Program-made: the position numbers and the translations under genes
Shown: in pieces, positions 41,189-49,687 of the stretch
Numbering within the stretch: position 1 is the first letter of the stretch
How the letters are laid out: each line of letters opens with the position of its first letter
NCBI RefSeq assembly: GCF_016834655.1
Contig: NZ_JAENHP010000004.1
Span: 763,068-827,067 of the forward strand
DNA length: 64,000 bases
Direction of reading: 5' to 3'
DNA from: Paractinoplanes ovalisporus
Lineage (GTDB): Bacteria > Actinomycetota > Actinomycetes > Mycobacteriales > Micromonosporaceae
The notes under the pieces: generated by a model
Database searches by the model: none
Told to the model about the DNA's origin: nothing
What the model saw: only the letters and a program-made list of their open reading frames with translations

Positions 41189-42133
41189 TCACGCCTGGAA
41201 TCCATCCGGCAGGAGGCGGGCGAGCGCTCGGACCGCGCGGTACTGCAGTGCCTTGATGGCGCCCTCGTTCTTGCCCATCGTCTGCGCGGTCTCGGCCACC
41301 GAGAAGCCCTGGAGGAACCGCAGCACGATGCACTCCTGCTGCTCCGGGTTGAGCTGCTTGACCGCGGTGAGCAGGGCGACGTTGGTGATGTGGTCGACCA
41401 CCGACGATTCCGGGCTGCCCTCGGGCCCCCGAGCCTCGCGGTCGGCGTCGAGCACGTCTCCGGTGGTCACCTCGAGGCGGTACCGGCCCGACTTGAAGTG
41501 GTCGGCGACCAGGTTGCGGGCGATGGTGACCAGCCAGGCCCCGAGGTCGCGGCCCTGCCAGGTGAAGCTGCCGATGCGCTTGAGCGCGCGCAGGAACGTG
41601 TCCGAGGTGAGGTCCTCGGCCAGCTGGCGGTTGCCGACGCGGAAGTAGACGAACCGGAACACGGTGTCGACGTACCGGTCGTAGATCAGGCCGAACGCCT
41701 CGGCCTCGCCGGCCTGGGCCCGCTCGACCAGCGCCCACACCTCGGCCGCGGCGTCACCCGGGTCGGGGCGGGCCGGGTATTTCGGCGGCTCGGCGTCGCG
41801 CTGCGGACCGGTCGTGCTCTGCGCGGGCACGACGACGGTCTGCTCACCGACCGGCGCCTCCGGCAGGTTGCTGCGCTGACCGGCGGTCGGCTGGGCCGGC
41901 ATCGAGGGCCGGCCGGGCACGGCCACCCGGCCACCGCCGGCCATCGGCTTGGCGTTGCCGGTCGGGGGCATCCGCTGCCCCGGCGACTCGTTGACGTGCG
42001 GGCGGTTGCGGGTCCGCTTCGGGCTGTCCCCCCGGATGGTGTTGACGATCATGTCGTCGACCGAGCGACGGAGGCCCGTCAGGCTGTCGGCGAGGGTGGG
42101 GCGGTACGGATCCCCGGCGTAAACATGACTCAC
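41189..42133 (-). CDS. bldN: Developmental ECF sigma factor BldN
   Basis: 314 residues from GTG 42133 with AGGAGG upstream. Region 2 (EAFGLIYDRYVDTVFRFVYFRVGNRQLAEDLTSDTFLRALKRIGSFTWQGRDLGAWLVTIARNLVADHFKS) and region 4 (LLTAVKQLNPEQQECIVLRFLQGFSVAETAQTMGKNEGAIKALQYRAVRALARLL) are near-identical to Streptomyces BldN from memory. The N-terminal 125 residues are a Pro-rich extension, comparable with the BldN pro-sequence. It drives aerial or sporangial differentiation genes. The long upstream region contains strong palindromes. Confidence 0.93.
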   Translation of the reverse strand: MSHVYAGDPYRPTLADSLTGLRRSVDDMIVNTIRGDSPKRTRNRPHVNESPGQRMPPTGNAKPMAGGGRVAVPGRPSMPAQPTAGQRSNLPEAPVGEQTVVVPAQSTTGPQRDAEPPKYPARPDPGDAAAEVWALVERAQAGEAEAFGLIYDRYVDTVFRFVYFRVGNRQLAEDLTSDTFLRALKRIGSFTWQGRDLGAWLVTIARNLVADHFKSGRYRLEVTTGDVLDADREARGPEGSPESSVVDHITNVALLTAVKQLNPEQQECIVLRFLQGFSVAETAQTMGKNEGAIKALQYRAVRALARLLPDGFQA

Positions 42134-42351
42134 TGCGCCTCCTCGACCCGGCGGCTCTGCTCCGACTGCTGATCCGTCCCGCCAGACTGGGATTCGCAGT
42201 GTTTCCGTGCTTTTTGTGGCACAGCGGCCTCCTCGGGATGAGGGGTGATCACTCATAGCAAAACGGGTGAAGTAGCCCGCTTTTGTGCAGACCAACCTCA
42301 CCCATGGCTGTGGAGTCCGTTACTTAGACGCGAAGTATCACGGACACCGAA

Positions 42352-42374
42352 CACACGGAGTCGCACTCCGTGTG
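42352..42374. promoter_or_regulatory. Perfect palindrome, 10-bp arms
   Basis: Arms CACACGGAGT and ACTCCGTGTG with a 3-bp centre, the strongest inverted repeat in this gap. It looks like an operator for a dimeric regulator of bldN or the ligase gene. Confidence 0.6.
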
Positions 42375-42437
42375 CGCTGCGCGAAAATGGTACGAAGTGG
42401 CGCAGACAAGACACAAGGAACGTCTGCCACGATGACC

Positions 42438-42470
42438 GACACGGGTGTCCGCGCGACGGACACGGTGTCC
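42438..42470. promoter_or_regulatory. Pair of GACAC/GTGTC palindromes
   Basis: GACAC-GG-GTGTC (42438-42449) and GGACAC-G-GTGTCC (42458-42470) sit 20 bp apart, close to the ligase start. They share the GACAC core, suggesting two sites for one regulator. Confidence 0.5.
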
Positions 42471-42487
42471 GCCGTCCACTTCCGTGG

Positions 42488-44011
42488 ATGTTTGTGCCAG
42501 ACTCGTGCCTCGTGGACGAAGCAGCCCGCGACCCGGTCGCTCGGGCCGCCGCGCGCCGGCCCGAGGGCACCGCGCTGATCACCACCGACACCGAGATGAC
42601 CTGGGCCGAGCTCGACCGCCGGGTGACCGCGGCCGCGCACCGGGTGGCCTCGCTCGTGCCGCCCGGCGAACGGGTCGCGCTGGTGCTCGGCAACTCGATC
42701 GAGTTCGTGGTGGCCTTCTACGGGGTGTTGCGGGCGGGGCGTGTCGCCGTGCCGCTGAACCCGGGTTACGCGCCCGACGAGCTCGACTACGTGCTCGCCG
42801 ACTCCCAGGCGGCCCTCGTCGTGGGCGCGGGGGAGCGCGGGTCCGGGCCTCCCCGCGTACGGGGAAACCTCGATCTTGATCTGGACACCGCGCCCGATGA
42901 CCTGCCCGAGGTGGCGGCGCATGACCTCGCCGTGCTGCTCTACACGTCGGGGACCAGTGGCCGGCCGAAGGGCGCGATGCTCACGCACGCGGCGCTGGCC
43001 GCCAACCACGACCAGCTCGACGCGATCGATCCTCCTGTGGTCGGCCCGGATGACGTGGTGCTGCTCGCGGTGCCGATGTTCCACGCGTACGGGCTCAACA
43101 CCGGCCTGGGCAGCGTCGCGCACCACGCGGCGACCGGCGTCCTGATCGACCGTTTCGACGCGGCGGCCTCACTCACGGTGATCGCCGAGCGTGGAGTGAC
43201 CGTGGCCGTGGGCGTGCCGGGGATGTATGCGGCCTGGTCCCGGCAGCCGAGCGTGAAAATCGCCATGCGCAGCGTGCGGAGTGCCGTGTGCGGGGCGGCG
43301 CCGCTCGTGCCGGACGAGATGGCCCGCTTCGGCGCCGCGACCGGCAAAAGCATCCTGGTCGGATACGGACTGACCGAGACCGCGCCCGTGCTGACCACCA
43401 CGGCGGTGAGCGACCGCGGCAAGCCCGGCTCGATCGGCCGCCCGCTGCCCGGGGTGTCCCTGCGGCTGCGCTCGGCCGCGGGTCAGGTGCTCTGGGAGGA
43501 CGGCACGCCCTCGCCCGAGGAGGATCTGGCCGAGCTCGACCTCTCCGTCGAAGATGTCGCCGGCACCGACCCGGGCGAGATCGTGGTGCGCGGCGCCAAC
43601 CTCTTCTCCGGCTACTGGCCCGACGGGCGCGAGGGCCCGGACGCCGGCGGCTGGTGGGCGACCGGTGACGTGGCCTACGCCGACGGCGACGGCGACCTGC
43701 ACCTGGTCGACCGGATCGACGAGCTGATCCTGGTGCACGGCTTCAACGTCTATCCGGCCGAGATCGAGCGGGTGCTCGGCTCCCATCCCGGCGTCGCCGA
43801 GTCGGCCGTGGTCGGGGTGCCCGACCACGACGCCGGGCAGCGGCCGCACGCGTTCGTGGTGGCCGCCATCGACCCGCCGCCCACCCCGGCCGAGCTGCAG
43901 GTCTTCTGCGCGGCCCAGCTCGCCCGGTTCAAGCTGCCGACCGTCGAGCTGGTTCGTGAGCTTCCCCACTCGGCGACCGGCAAGGTGCGTAAGAGAGAGT
44001 TGGGGTCGTGA
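42488..44011 (+). CDS. Acyl-CoA synthetase, AMP-dependent ligase
   Basis: About 507 residues from ATG 42488; a GTG at 42512 is a second candidate, and neither has a ribosome site. The ATP loop is LLYTSGTSGRPKGAMLTH. GYGLTETAPVLT, WWATGDVAYADGDGDLHLVDRIDELILVHGFNVYPAEIE and the catalytic-lysine motif HSATGKVRKREL complete an ANL-family adenylating enzyme. It activates a fatty or aryl acid to its CoA thioester. The gene overlaps the following thioredoxin-like gene by 4 nt. Confidence 0.92.
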   Translation: MFVPDSCLVDEAARDPVARAAARRPEGTALITTDTEMTWAELDRRVTAAAHRVASLVPPGERVALVLGNSIEFVVAFYGVLRAGRVAVPLNPGYAPDELDYVLADSQAALVVGAGERGSGPPRVRGNLDLDLDTAPDDLPEVAAHDLAVLLYTSGTSGRPKGAMLTHAALAANHDQLDAIDPPVVGPDDVVLLAVPMFHAYGLNTGLGSVAHHAATGVLIDRFDAAASLTVIAERGVTVAVGVPGMYAAWSRQPSVKIAMRSVRSAVCGAAPLVPDEMARFGAATGKSILVGYGLTETAPVLTTTAVSDRGKPGSIGRPLPGVSLRLRSAAGQVLWEDGTPSPEEDLAELDLSVEDVAGTDPGEIVVRGANLFSGYWPDGREGPDAGGWWATGDVAYADGDGDLHLVDRIDELILVHGFNVYPAEIERVLGSHPGVAESAVVGVPDHDAGQRPHAFVVAAIDPPPTPAELQVFCAAQLARFKLPTVELVRELPHSATGKVRKRELGS

Positions 44012-44256
44012 GCCGGGTAACCCTGATCAGCCGCGACGGCTGCCACCTATGCCAGGACGCCGAGGCCGTGCTCGACCGGATCCTTCCTGGTCAGTGGGTG
44101 CGGGTCGACGTCGACTCATCGATCGAGCTGGAACGGGACTACGGCGACCGGGTGCCGGTCGTGCTGCTCGACGGCGCCGAGCACGGCTACTGGCGGGTCG
44201 AGGAGTCGCGACTCCTTCGTGATCTGGCCCGACCGCCCGGGGAGCCCCGGCTGTAG
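44008..44256 (+). CDS. Glutaredoxin/thioredoxin-like protein (DUF836)
   Basis: 82 residues. VTLISRDGCHLCQDAEAVLD holds the CxxC active site (CHLC) in a thioredoxin fold, and VPVVLLDG holds the cis-proline strand. It is likely a small thiol redox protein. GTG start overlapping the ligase stop. A homologue precedes hemA in Mycobacterium tuberculosis (Rv0508, recalled); here a HAD gene and rex lie between. Confidence 0.9.
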   Translation: MSRVTLISRDGCHLCQDAEAVLDRILPGQWVRVDVDSSIELERDYGDRVPVVLLDGAEHGYWRVEESRLLRDLARPPGEPRL

Positions 44257-44259
44257 GTT
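44254..44259 (+). promoter_or_regulatory. -10 element of the HAD gene, leaderless start
   Basis: TAGGTT, overlapping the stop of the preceding gene, lies 7 nt before GTG 44267; no ribosome site. Confidence 0.5.
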
Positions 44260-44266
44260 GTTCGCC

Positions 44267-44908
44267 GTGGCGCGAACTCACCTTGTCTGGGACTGGAACG
44301 GCACCCTGCTCGACGACCTCAGCCTGGTGGTCTCGTCCACCAACGAGGCCTTCGCGGCGGTCGGTGGACGGTCGGTCGACGCCGACGAGCACCGCAGCCG
44401 GTTCCGCCGGCCGGTGGCCGAGTTCTACGCCGAGATCCTCGAACGCGCGGTCGACGACGAGGAGTTCGGCCGCCTCGACCGGATCTTCCACGACGCGTAC
44501 CGGCTGGGTCTGACGAACATGACCCTGGCGGCGGACGCGTCGGCGGCGCTCAAGGAGTGGCACGGCTCGCAGTCGCTGCTGTCCATGTGGTTCCACTCCG
44601 AGCTGGTGCCGGCCATCGAGACGTACGGGCTGACCGGGGTCTTCACCCGGGTCGACGGGCTGCGCACCGAGATCGGCGGCCACCTCAAGGCGGGCCATCT
44701 GGCCGAGCACATCGCCGAGCTGGGGGTGACCGGTGATCAGGTCGTGCTGATCGGCGACTCGCTCGACGACGCGGCCGCGGCCGACGCCGTCGGAGGGCAG
44801 ATCGTGCTCTACACCGGCGGCTTCACCGACCCGTCCCGGTTGCGCGCCTCGGGTCGCCCGGTTGCGGACACTCTCGTCGAAGCGGTCGCGATCGCTCGTA
44901 CCCTGTAG
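44267..44908 (+). CDS. HAD-family hydrolase (phosphatase)
   Basis: 213 residues from GTG 44267. Motif I VWDWNGTLLDD carries the Asp nucleophile, motif II is SMWFHSE, motif III has the Lys in GHLKAGHL, and motif IV is VLIGDSLDDAAAADAVG. It has a helical cap of the phosphoglycolate-phosphatase kind (EAFAAVGGRSVDADEHRSRF). Substrate unknown. Confidence 0.92.
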   Translation: MARTHLVWDWNGTLLDDLSLVVSSTNEAFAAVGGRSVDADEHRSRFRRPVAEFYAEILERAVDDEEFGRLDRIFHDAYRLGLTNMTLAADASAALKEWHGSQSLLSMWFHSELVPAIETYGLTGVFTRVDGLRTEIGGHLKAGHLAEHIAELGVTGDQVVLIGDSLDDAAAADAVGGQIVLYTGGFTDPSRLRASGRPVADTLVEAVAIARTL

Positions 44909-45007
44909 CAGGGTGGTCGGTGCGGGGGCGAAGCGGGCATACTTCAACAGTTCACCCCGATAGCACGCTGGATGATCTTTGTCCAGCTGCGCCACCAAGA
45001 TCGCGAT

Positions 45008-45036
45008 TTGTGCACGCCTTCACAAGCGCCTAGTCT
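45008..45036 (+). promoter_or_regulatory. rex promoter with embedded Rex operator
   Basis: TTGTG-N6-TTCACAA (45008-45025) matches the Rex operator TGTGAA-N4-TTCACA except for two bases in the left half. Its first six bases also form a -35 (TTGTGC), followed after 17 nt by TAGTCT (45031-45036). Rex bound here would block RNA polymerase, so rex-hemACDB should respond to the NADH/NAD ratio. Confidence 0.8.
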
Positions 45037-45123
45037 TTGATGCCGAAGAGCCCCGGTAGCACAGCCGGTCGATCCAGGCGCCCGGGGGTTCGCAGGTTCG
45101 CCACCTCGTCGGCACGGAGTCAG

Positions 45124-45882
45124 ATGAGCCAGCAGCGTCACGGAGTTACGCCCGGTAATGCCCCAGGCGACCGCGCCGGTGCCGTTCCGGCCTTCCCGGA
45201 TCTGCCGGAGGCCACGATCGCGCGGTTGCCCGAATATCTGCGCGCCCTGCACAACCTGGGCGACAGCGGTTCGGACACGATCTCGAGCGAGGGGCTGGCC
45301 GCGGCGGCCGGGGTCAACTCGGCGAAACTCCGCAAAGATCTCTCACACCTCGGTTCGTACGGCACCCGGGGCGTCGGCTACGACGTGACCCTGCTGATCG
45401 AGCAGATCGAGTACGTTCTCGGCCTCGACCAGCGCCGGGCGGTCTGCCTGGTCGGTCTCGGTAACCTCGGCCACGCGCTGGCCGGCTACGACGGGTTCGC
45501 CAGCCGCGGCTTCAAGATCGTGGCGCTGTTCGACGCCGACGAGGCCAAGGTCGGCGAGCAGATCCAGGGCCTGACCGTGCGCCACATCGAGGAGTTGGGG
45601 CGGGTCGCGGTCGAAGAGAACATCGCGATCGGCGTGATCGCCACCCCCGCCCGCGCCGCCCAGGCCGTGGCCGACGTGCTGGTCGACGCGGGCGTCACCA
45701 GCATCCTGAACTTCGCTCCGTGTGTGCTGTCGGTTCCGGCCAACGTCGACGTCCGCAAGGTCGACCTCGCCATCGAGCTGCAGATTCTCTCTTTCCATGA
45801 ACACCGCAAGGCATCGCTGACCGCGTTGCCGGGCGGCCGGTCCGCCCCGGCGGCGGGCAACCAGGAGGCGGTCGGGTCGTGA
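45124..45882 (+). CDS. rex: Redox-sensing transcriptional repressor Rex
   Basis: 252 residues. A winged helix (about 30-85: RLPEYLRALHNLGDSGSDTISSEGLAAAAGVNSAKLRKDLSHLGSYGTRGVGYDV) precedes a Rossmann NADH domain with GLGNLG at 111-116 and VIATPARAAQAVADVLVDAGV. It binds DNA when NADH/NAD is low and releases it when high. The ATG has ACGGAG upstream. Its stop overlaps the hemA GTG. The rex-hemACD order is known from Streptomyces coelicolor. Confidence 0.97.
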   Translation: MSQQRHGVTPGNAPGDRAGAVPAFPDLPEATIARLPEYLRALHNLGDSGSDTISSEGLAAAAGVNSAKLRKDLSHLGSYGTRGVGYDVTLLIEQIEYVLGLDQRRAVCLVGLGNLGHALAGYDGFASRGFKIVALFDADEAKVGEQIQGLTVRHIEELGRVAVEENIAIGVIATPARAAQAVADVLVDAGVTSILNFAPCVLSVPANVDVRKVDLAIELQILSFHEHRKASLTALPGGRSAPAAGNQEAVGS

Positions 45883-47168
45883 ATCTTCTCAGCGTCGGTG
45901 CGTCCTACCGCACCGCCGACGTCGCCACGCTCGAACGGCTTGTCATCGCCGACGAAGCCGTGCCCGGGCTGCTCGAGAAGCTCGTCGCCCAGCCGTTCGT
46001 GGGTGAGGCGGTCGTCCTCTCCACCTGCAACCGGGTCGAGATCTACGCGGCGGTGAACACGTTCCACGGCGGTCTCGGCGACGTCTGCAACGTGCTGTCC
46101 GAGGTCTCCGGCATCCCGGCCACCGAGCTGGCTGGTCACCTCTACGTGCACTACGACGAGGCGGCGGTGCTGCACTCGTTCAAGGTCTCGAGCGGTCTCG
46201 ACTCCATGGTCGTGGGCGAGTCCCAGATCCTGGGGCAGCTGCGCGACGCGTACCACGCGGCCACCGAGTCGGACACCGCCGGCCGCCTGCTGCACGAGCT
46301 CATGCAGCAGGCGCTGCGGGTCGGCAAGCGGGCGCACTCCGAGACCGGGATCGACCGGGCCGGGCAGAGCGTCGTGACCGCCGCACTCGACGTGGCCGAG
46401 TCCGAGCTGGGTGATCTCACCGGCCGCAAGGCGCTGGTGATCGGCGCGGGCGCGATGGGTGCGCTCTCGGTCGCGACGCTGACCCGGGCCGGGGTCGGGC
46501 CGCTGCGGATCACGAACCGGAGCGCGGCCCGGGCCGACCGGCTCGCCGAGGCGTACGGGGCCGTGGCCGTCGGCTACGACGATCTGGACGCCGCCTTGCG
46601 CGAGGCCGACCTGGTCGTCTCGGCCACCGCGTCGACCGAGCCGGTGCTCACCCGCGAGCGCCTGGAGGCGGCGGCGCCGCTGGTCGTGCTCGACCTGGCC
46701 GTCCCGCGCGACGTGGCCGCCGACGCGACCGGCATCCCCGGCGTCACCGTGATCGACATCGACAGCCTGGCCACCACCCGCCGGTCGATGCCGGCCGCGG
46801 CCGAGACCGCCGCCGTCGAGCAGATCGTGGCCGCCGAGGTCGAGCACTTCCTGGGCTGGCTGCGCGGTGCCGACATCGCGCCCACGGTGGCCGCGCTGCG
46901 CGCCCGCGCCGAAGACGTGGTCTCGGCCGAGCTGCGCAAGCTGTGGTCACGCCGGTCGGAATTCAGCGAGGAGCAACGGGCCGATGTTTCCCGTACGCTG
47001 CATCGCGTCGTCCAGCAGCTGCTGCACTCGCCGACCGTGCGGGTTCGTCAGCTGGCCGCCGAACCCGGTGGCGACCAGTACGCCACGCTGCTGCGCGAAC
47101 TGTTCGATCTGGACGTGCCCCATGCCACACCCGCCAACGCCGTACCCGAGATCGGAGGACAGGCGTGA
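45879..47168 (+). CDS. hemA: Glutamyl-tRNA reductase
   Basis: 429 residues. Catalytic Cys50 lies in LSTCNRVEIY; HLYVHYDEAAVLHSFKVSSGLDSMVVGESQILGQLRDAY, GRKALVIGAGAMGALSVATL (NADPH) and a C-terminal dimerisation helix follow. It commits glutamate to tetrapyrrole synthesis by the C5 route. The GTG start overlaps rex by 4 nt and the stop overlaps hemC by 4 nt, so the operon is tightly coupled. Confidence 0.98.
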   Translation: MNLLSVGASYRTADVATLERLVIADEAVPGLLEKLVAQPFVGEAVVLSTCNRVEIYAAVNTFHGGLGDVCNVLSEVSGIPATELAGHLYVHYDEAAVLHSFKVSSGLDSMVVGESQILGQLRDAYHAATESDTAGRLLHELMQQALRVGKRAHSETGIDRAGQSVVTAALDVAESELGDLTGRKALVIGAGAMGALSVATLTRAGVGPLRITNRSAARADRLAEAYGAVAVGYDDLDAALREADLVVSATASTEPVLTRERLEAAAPLVVLDLAVPRDVAADATGIPGVTVIDIDSLATTRRSMPAAAETAAVEQIVAAEVEHFLGWLRGADIAPTVAALRARAEDVVSAELRKLWSRRSEFSEEQRADVSRTLHRVVQQLLHSPTVRVRQLAAEPGGDQYATLLRELFDLDVPHATPANAVPEIGGQA

Positions 47169-48094
47169 CCGCCCCTCTTCGCCTGGGCACGCGCGGCAGC
47201 ACGCTGGCGCTCGCCCAGTCGCAGCAGACCGCCGACGCCTTGACCGCCGCCACCGGCCGCCCGGTCGAGCTGGTGCGGATCGTCACGTCCGGCGACCGGT
47301 CCTCGGCCCCGGTGGCCCAGCTCGGCGTGGGTGTCTTCGTCTCGGCGCTGCGTGACGCGCTGCTCGCCGGCGAGATCGATTTCGCCGTGCACTCGTACAA
47401 GGACCTGCCCACCGGGGAGCACGCCGGGCTGCACATCGCGGCCGTTCCCCCGCGCGAAGACCCGCGCGACGTGCTGATCGCCCAGGGCGGCCGCACACTG
47501 GCCGAGCTCCCGCCCGGTTCGGTGATCGGAACGGGCGCGGTGCGCCGAATCGCGCAACTGCATGCTTTGGGCCTAGAGTTGCAGGTCACGCCGATCCGCG
47601 GAAACATCGACAGCCGGATCGCCCGGGTTCACGGACCCGAGGCCGATCTGGACGCCGTTGTTCTCGCCCGGGCCGGCGTGGTGCGGATCGGCAGGGTCGC
47701 CGAGATCGCGGAAACGCTCGACCCGATGCTCATGCTGCCCGCCCCGGCCCAGGGCGCGCTGGCGGTGGAGTGCCGGGCCGACGACACAGACCTGGTCGAA
47801 CTGCTGGCCGCAATCGACCACGCACCGTCCCGGGCCGCCATCACGGCGGAACGGGCGATGCTCGCCACGCTCGAGGCCGGGTGCTCCGCCCCGGTTGCGG
47901 CACACGCCGAGCTCGCCGAAGGCGAGGAAGGCGACGAGATTTACCTGCGCGGTGCGGTGATCAGCCCGGATGGGGTTCGAGCCATCCGGCTGTCGCGCAC
48001 CGGAACGCCCGCCGACGCGGCGGAGATCGGCAAGGCGCTCGCCGCCGATCTCCTCGACAACGGCGCCGACACCCTGATCGGGAGCACAGAATGA
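47165..48094 (+). CDS. hemC: Hydroxymethylbilane synthase
   Basis: 309 residues from GTG 47165 (GGAGG upstream). LRLGTRGSTLALAQSQQ, DFAVHSYKDLP, ADLDAVVLARAGVVRIGR and APAQGALAVECR are the family motifs, and Cys240 in LEAGCSAPVAA carries the dipyrromethane cofactor. It polymerises four porphobilinogens. The motif usually GTSSLRR reads GTGAVRR. Overlaps hemA and hemD by 4 nt each. Confidence 0.97.
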   Translation: MTAPLRLGTRGSTLALAQSQQTADALTAATGRPVELVRIVTSGDRSSAPVAQLGVGVFVSALRDALLAGEIDFAVHSYKDLPTGEHAGLHIAAVPPREDPRDVLIAQGGRTLAELPPGSVIGTGAVRRIAQLHALGLELQVTPIRGNIDSRIARVHGPEADLDAVVLARAGVVRIGRVAEIAETLDPMLMLPAPAQGALAVECRADDTDLVELLAAIDHAPSRAAITAERAMLATLEAGCSAPVAAHAELAEGEEGDEIYLRGAVISPDGVRAIRLSRTGTPADAAEIGKALAADLLDNGADTLIGSTE

Positions 48095-49677
48095 CCACCC
48101 GCACCGCCCGCAAGCCAGCAGGACGCATCGCGTTCGTCGGCGCCGGACCAGGCGACCCGGAACTGCTGACCCGCCGCGCGCACGCCGCACTCACCGATGC
48201 CGACCAGGTGGTCTACGACCGTGGAGTCCCCGAGTCCCTGCTGACCGCCATCCGGTCCGAGGCCAAGGAGGACGCCCAGTTCAGCCCGGCCGAGGGAGCG
48301 CCCGGCGACGTCGCCAAGGTGCTGCTCTCCGCGGCCAAGTCCGGCCTGTCCGCCGTGCACCTCGTCGCCGGTGACCCGTTCGGCCACGAGTCCGTGGTCA
48401 AGGAGGTGCAGGCGGTCGCCCGCACCGCGGTGCACTTCGAGGTCGTGCCCGGTCTGGGTCAGGCCGAAGGTGTGGCCACCTACGCCGGCGTCCCGCTGCC
48501 CGGCGTGCGCGTCACGGCCGACGTCGGTGACGTCGGCGCCCTCGACTTCGAGGCGCTCGCCGCCGCGGCCCTCAAGGGCTCGTTCGCCGTCGCGGTCGAC
48601 GCGGGCGACCTCGCCGCCGTGCGTGACGGCCTGCTCGCCGCCGGTGTCGAGCCGGGCATCCCGGTCGCGGTGACCGGCGACGGCACCGGCGAGACGCAGT
48701 ACACGACCACCTCGACGGTCGACAGCTTCGTGGCCGCCGCGCTCGGCTTCACCGGCCGCGTGGTGCTCACCGTCGGCACCGACGTCGCCGAGCGCGACTC
48801 GATGAGCTGGTGGGAGAACCGCCCGCTGTACGGCTGGAAGGTGCTGGTGCCGCGCACCAAGGAGCAGGCCGGCGCGATGAGCGCGCGTCTGCGGGCCTAC
48901 GGCGCCATCCCGTGCGAGGTGCCGACCATCGCGGTCGAGCCCCCGCGCACCCCGGCCCAGATGGAGCGCGCGGTCAAGGGCCTGGTCGACGGCCGGTACG
49001 CCTGGGTCGTCTTCACCTCGGTCAACGCCGTTCGCGCGGTCTGGGAGAAGTTCGACGAGCACGGCCTCGACGCCCGCCACTTCGGCGGCGTGAAGATCGC
49101 CTGCATCGGTGAGGCGACCGCCGACGCCGTGCGCGCCTTCGGCATCCAGCCCGAGCTGCTGCCCAAGGGCGAGCAGTCGAGCGAGGGCCTGCTGGCCGAG
49201 TTCTCCCCGCACGACGAGATCCTCGACCCGGTCGGCCGGGTGCTGCTGCCCCGGGCCGACATCGCCACCGAGACGCTCGCGGCCGGGCTCATCGAGCGCG
49301 GCTGGGAGGTCGACGACGTGACCGCTTACCGGACCGTTCGCGCGGCGCCGCCGCCGGCCGAGATCCGTGACGCGATCAAGTCGGGTGGCTTCGACGCGGT
49401 GCTCTTCACCTCGTCCAGCACCGTACGCAACCTGGTCGGCATCGCCGGCAAACCGCACGCCCGCACGGTCGTCGCGGTCATCGGCCCCAAGACCGCCGAG
49501 ACGGCCACCGAGTTCGGCCTGCGCGTCGACGTCCAGCCCCAGCACGCCTCGGTGCCGGACCTGGTCGAGGCGCTGGCGTCGTACGCGGTGGAGCTGCGCG
49601 AGAAGCTGGCCGCGATGCCGGCCAAGCAGCGGCGCGGCTCCAAGGTGCAGGGACCTACGGCTCTTCGCTTCCGCTAG
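48091..49677 (+). CDS. hemD: Fused uroporphyrinogen-III methyltransferase-like / uroporphyrinogen-III synthase
   Basis: 528 residues. Residues 1-245 are tetrapyrrole methylase-like (IAFVGAGPGDPELLTRRAHAAL, VVYDRGVP, LVAGDPFGHESVVKEV). Residues about 255-510 are HemD (YGWKVLVPRTKEQAGAMSARLRAYGAIPCEVPTIAVEPP, WVVFTSVNAVRAVWEK, FTSSSTVRNLVGIAG). The methylase GDP loop reads AGDPFGH, where active SUMTs usually have GDPxxFGR, so methylation needs testing. It closes the ring to uroporphyrinogen III. ATG overlaps hemC. Confidence 0.95.
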   Translation: MTTRTARKPAGRIAFVGAGPGDPELLTRRAHAALTDADQVVYDRGVPESLLTAIRSEAKEDAQFSPAEGAPGDVAKVLLSAAKSGLSAVHLVAGDPFGHESVVKEVQAVARTAVHFEVVPGLGQAEGVATYAGVPLPGVRVTADVGDVGALDFEALAAAALKGSFAVAVDAGDLAAVRDGLLAAGVEPGIPVAVTGDGTGETQYTTTSTVDSFVAAALGFTGRVVLTVGTDVAERDSMSWWENRPLYGWKVLVPRTKEQAGAMSARLRAYGAIPCEVPTIAVEPPRTPAQMERAVKGLVDGRYAWVVFTSVNAVRAVWEKFDEHGLDARHFGGVKIACIGEATADAVRAFGIQPELLPKGEQSSEGLLAEFSPHDEILDPVGRVLLPRADIATETLAAGLIERGWEVDDVTAYRTVRAAPPPAEIRDAIKSGGFDAVLFTSSSTVRNLVGIAGKPHARTVVAVIGPKTAETATEFGLRVDVQPQHASVPDLVEALASYAVELREKLAAMPAKQRRGSKVQGPTALRFR

Positions 49678-49687
49678 GGGTTTCGTC

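Larger units (their letters stand above)
42134..42487. other. Divergent bldN/acyl-CoA ligase regulatory region
   Basis: About 354 bp with no supported gene. It contains three palindromes (listed separately), AT-richer sequence around 42240-42350 than its surroundings, and repeated CGGACAC motifs at 42340, 42457 and 42468. Promoters for bldN and for the ligase must lie here, but no clear pair was identified. Confidence 0.5.

Noticed and set aside
45041..45120. tRNA-like GGTTCG motif in the rex leader
   Set aside because: No acceptor stem or anticodon arm can be drawn around it.
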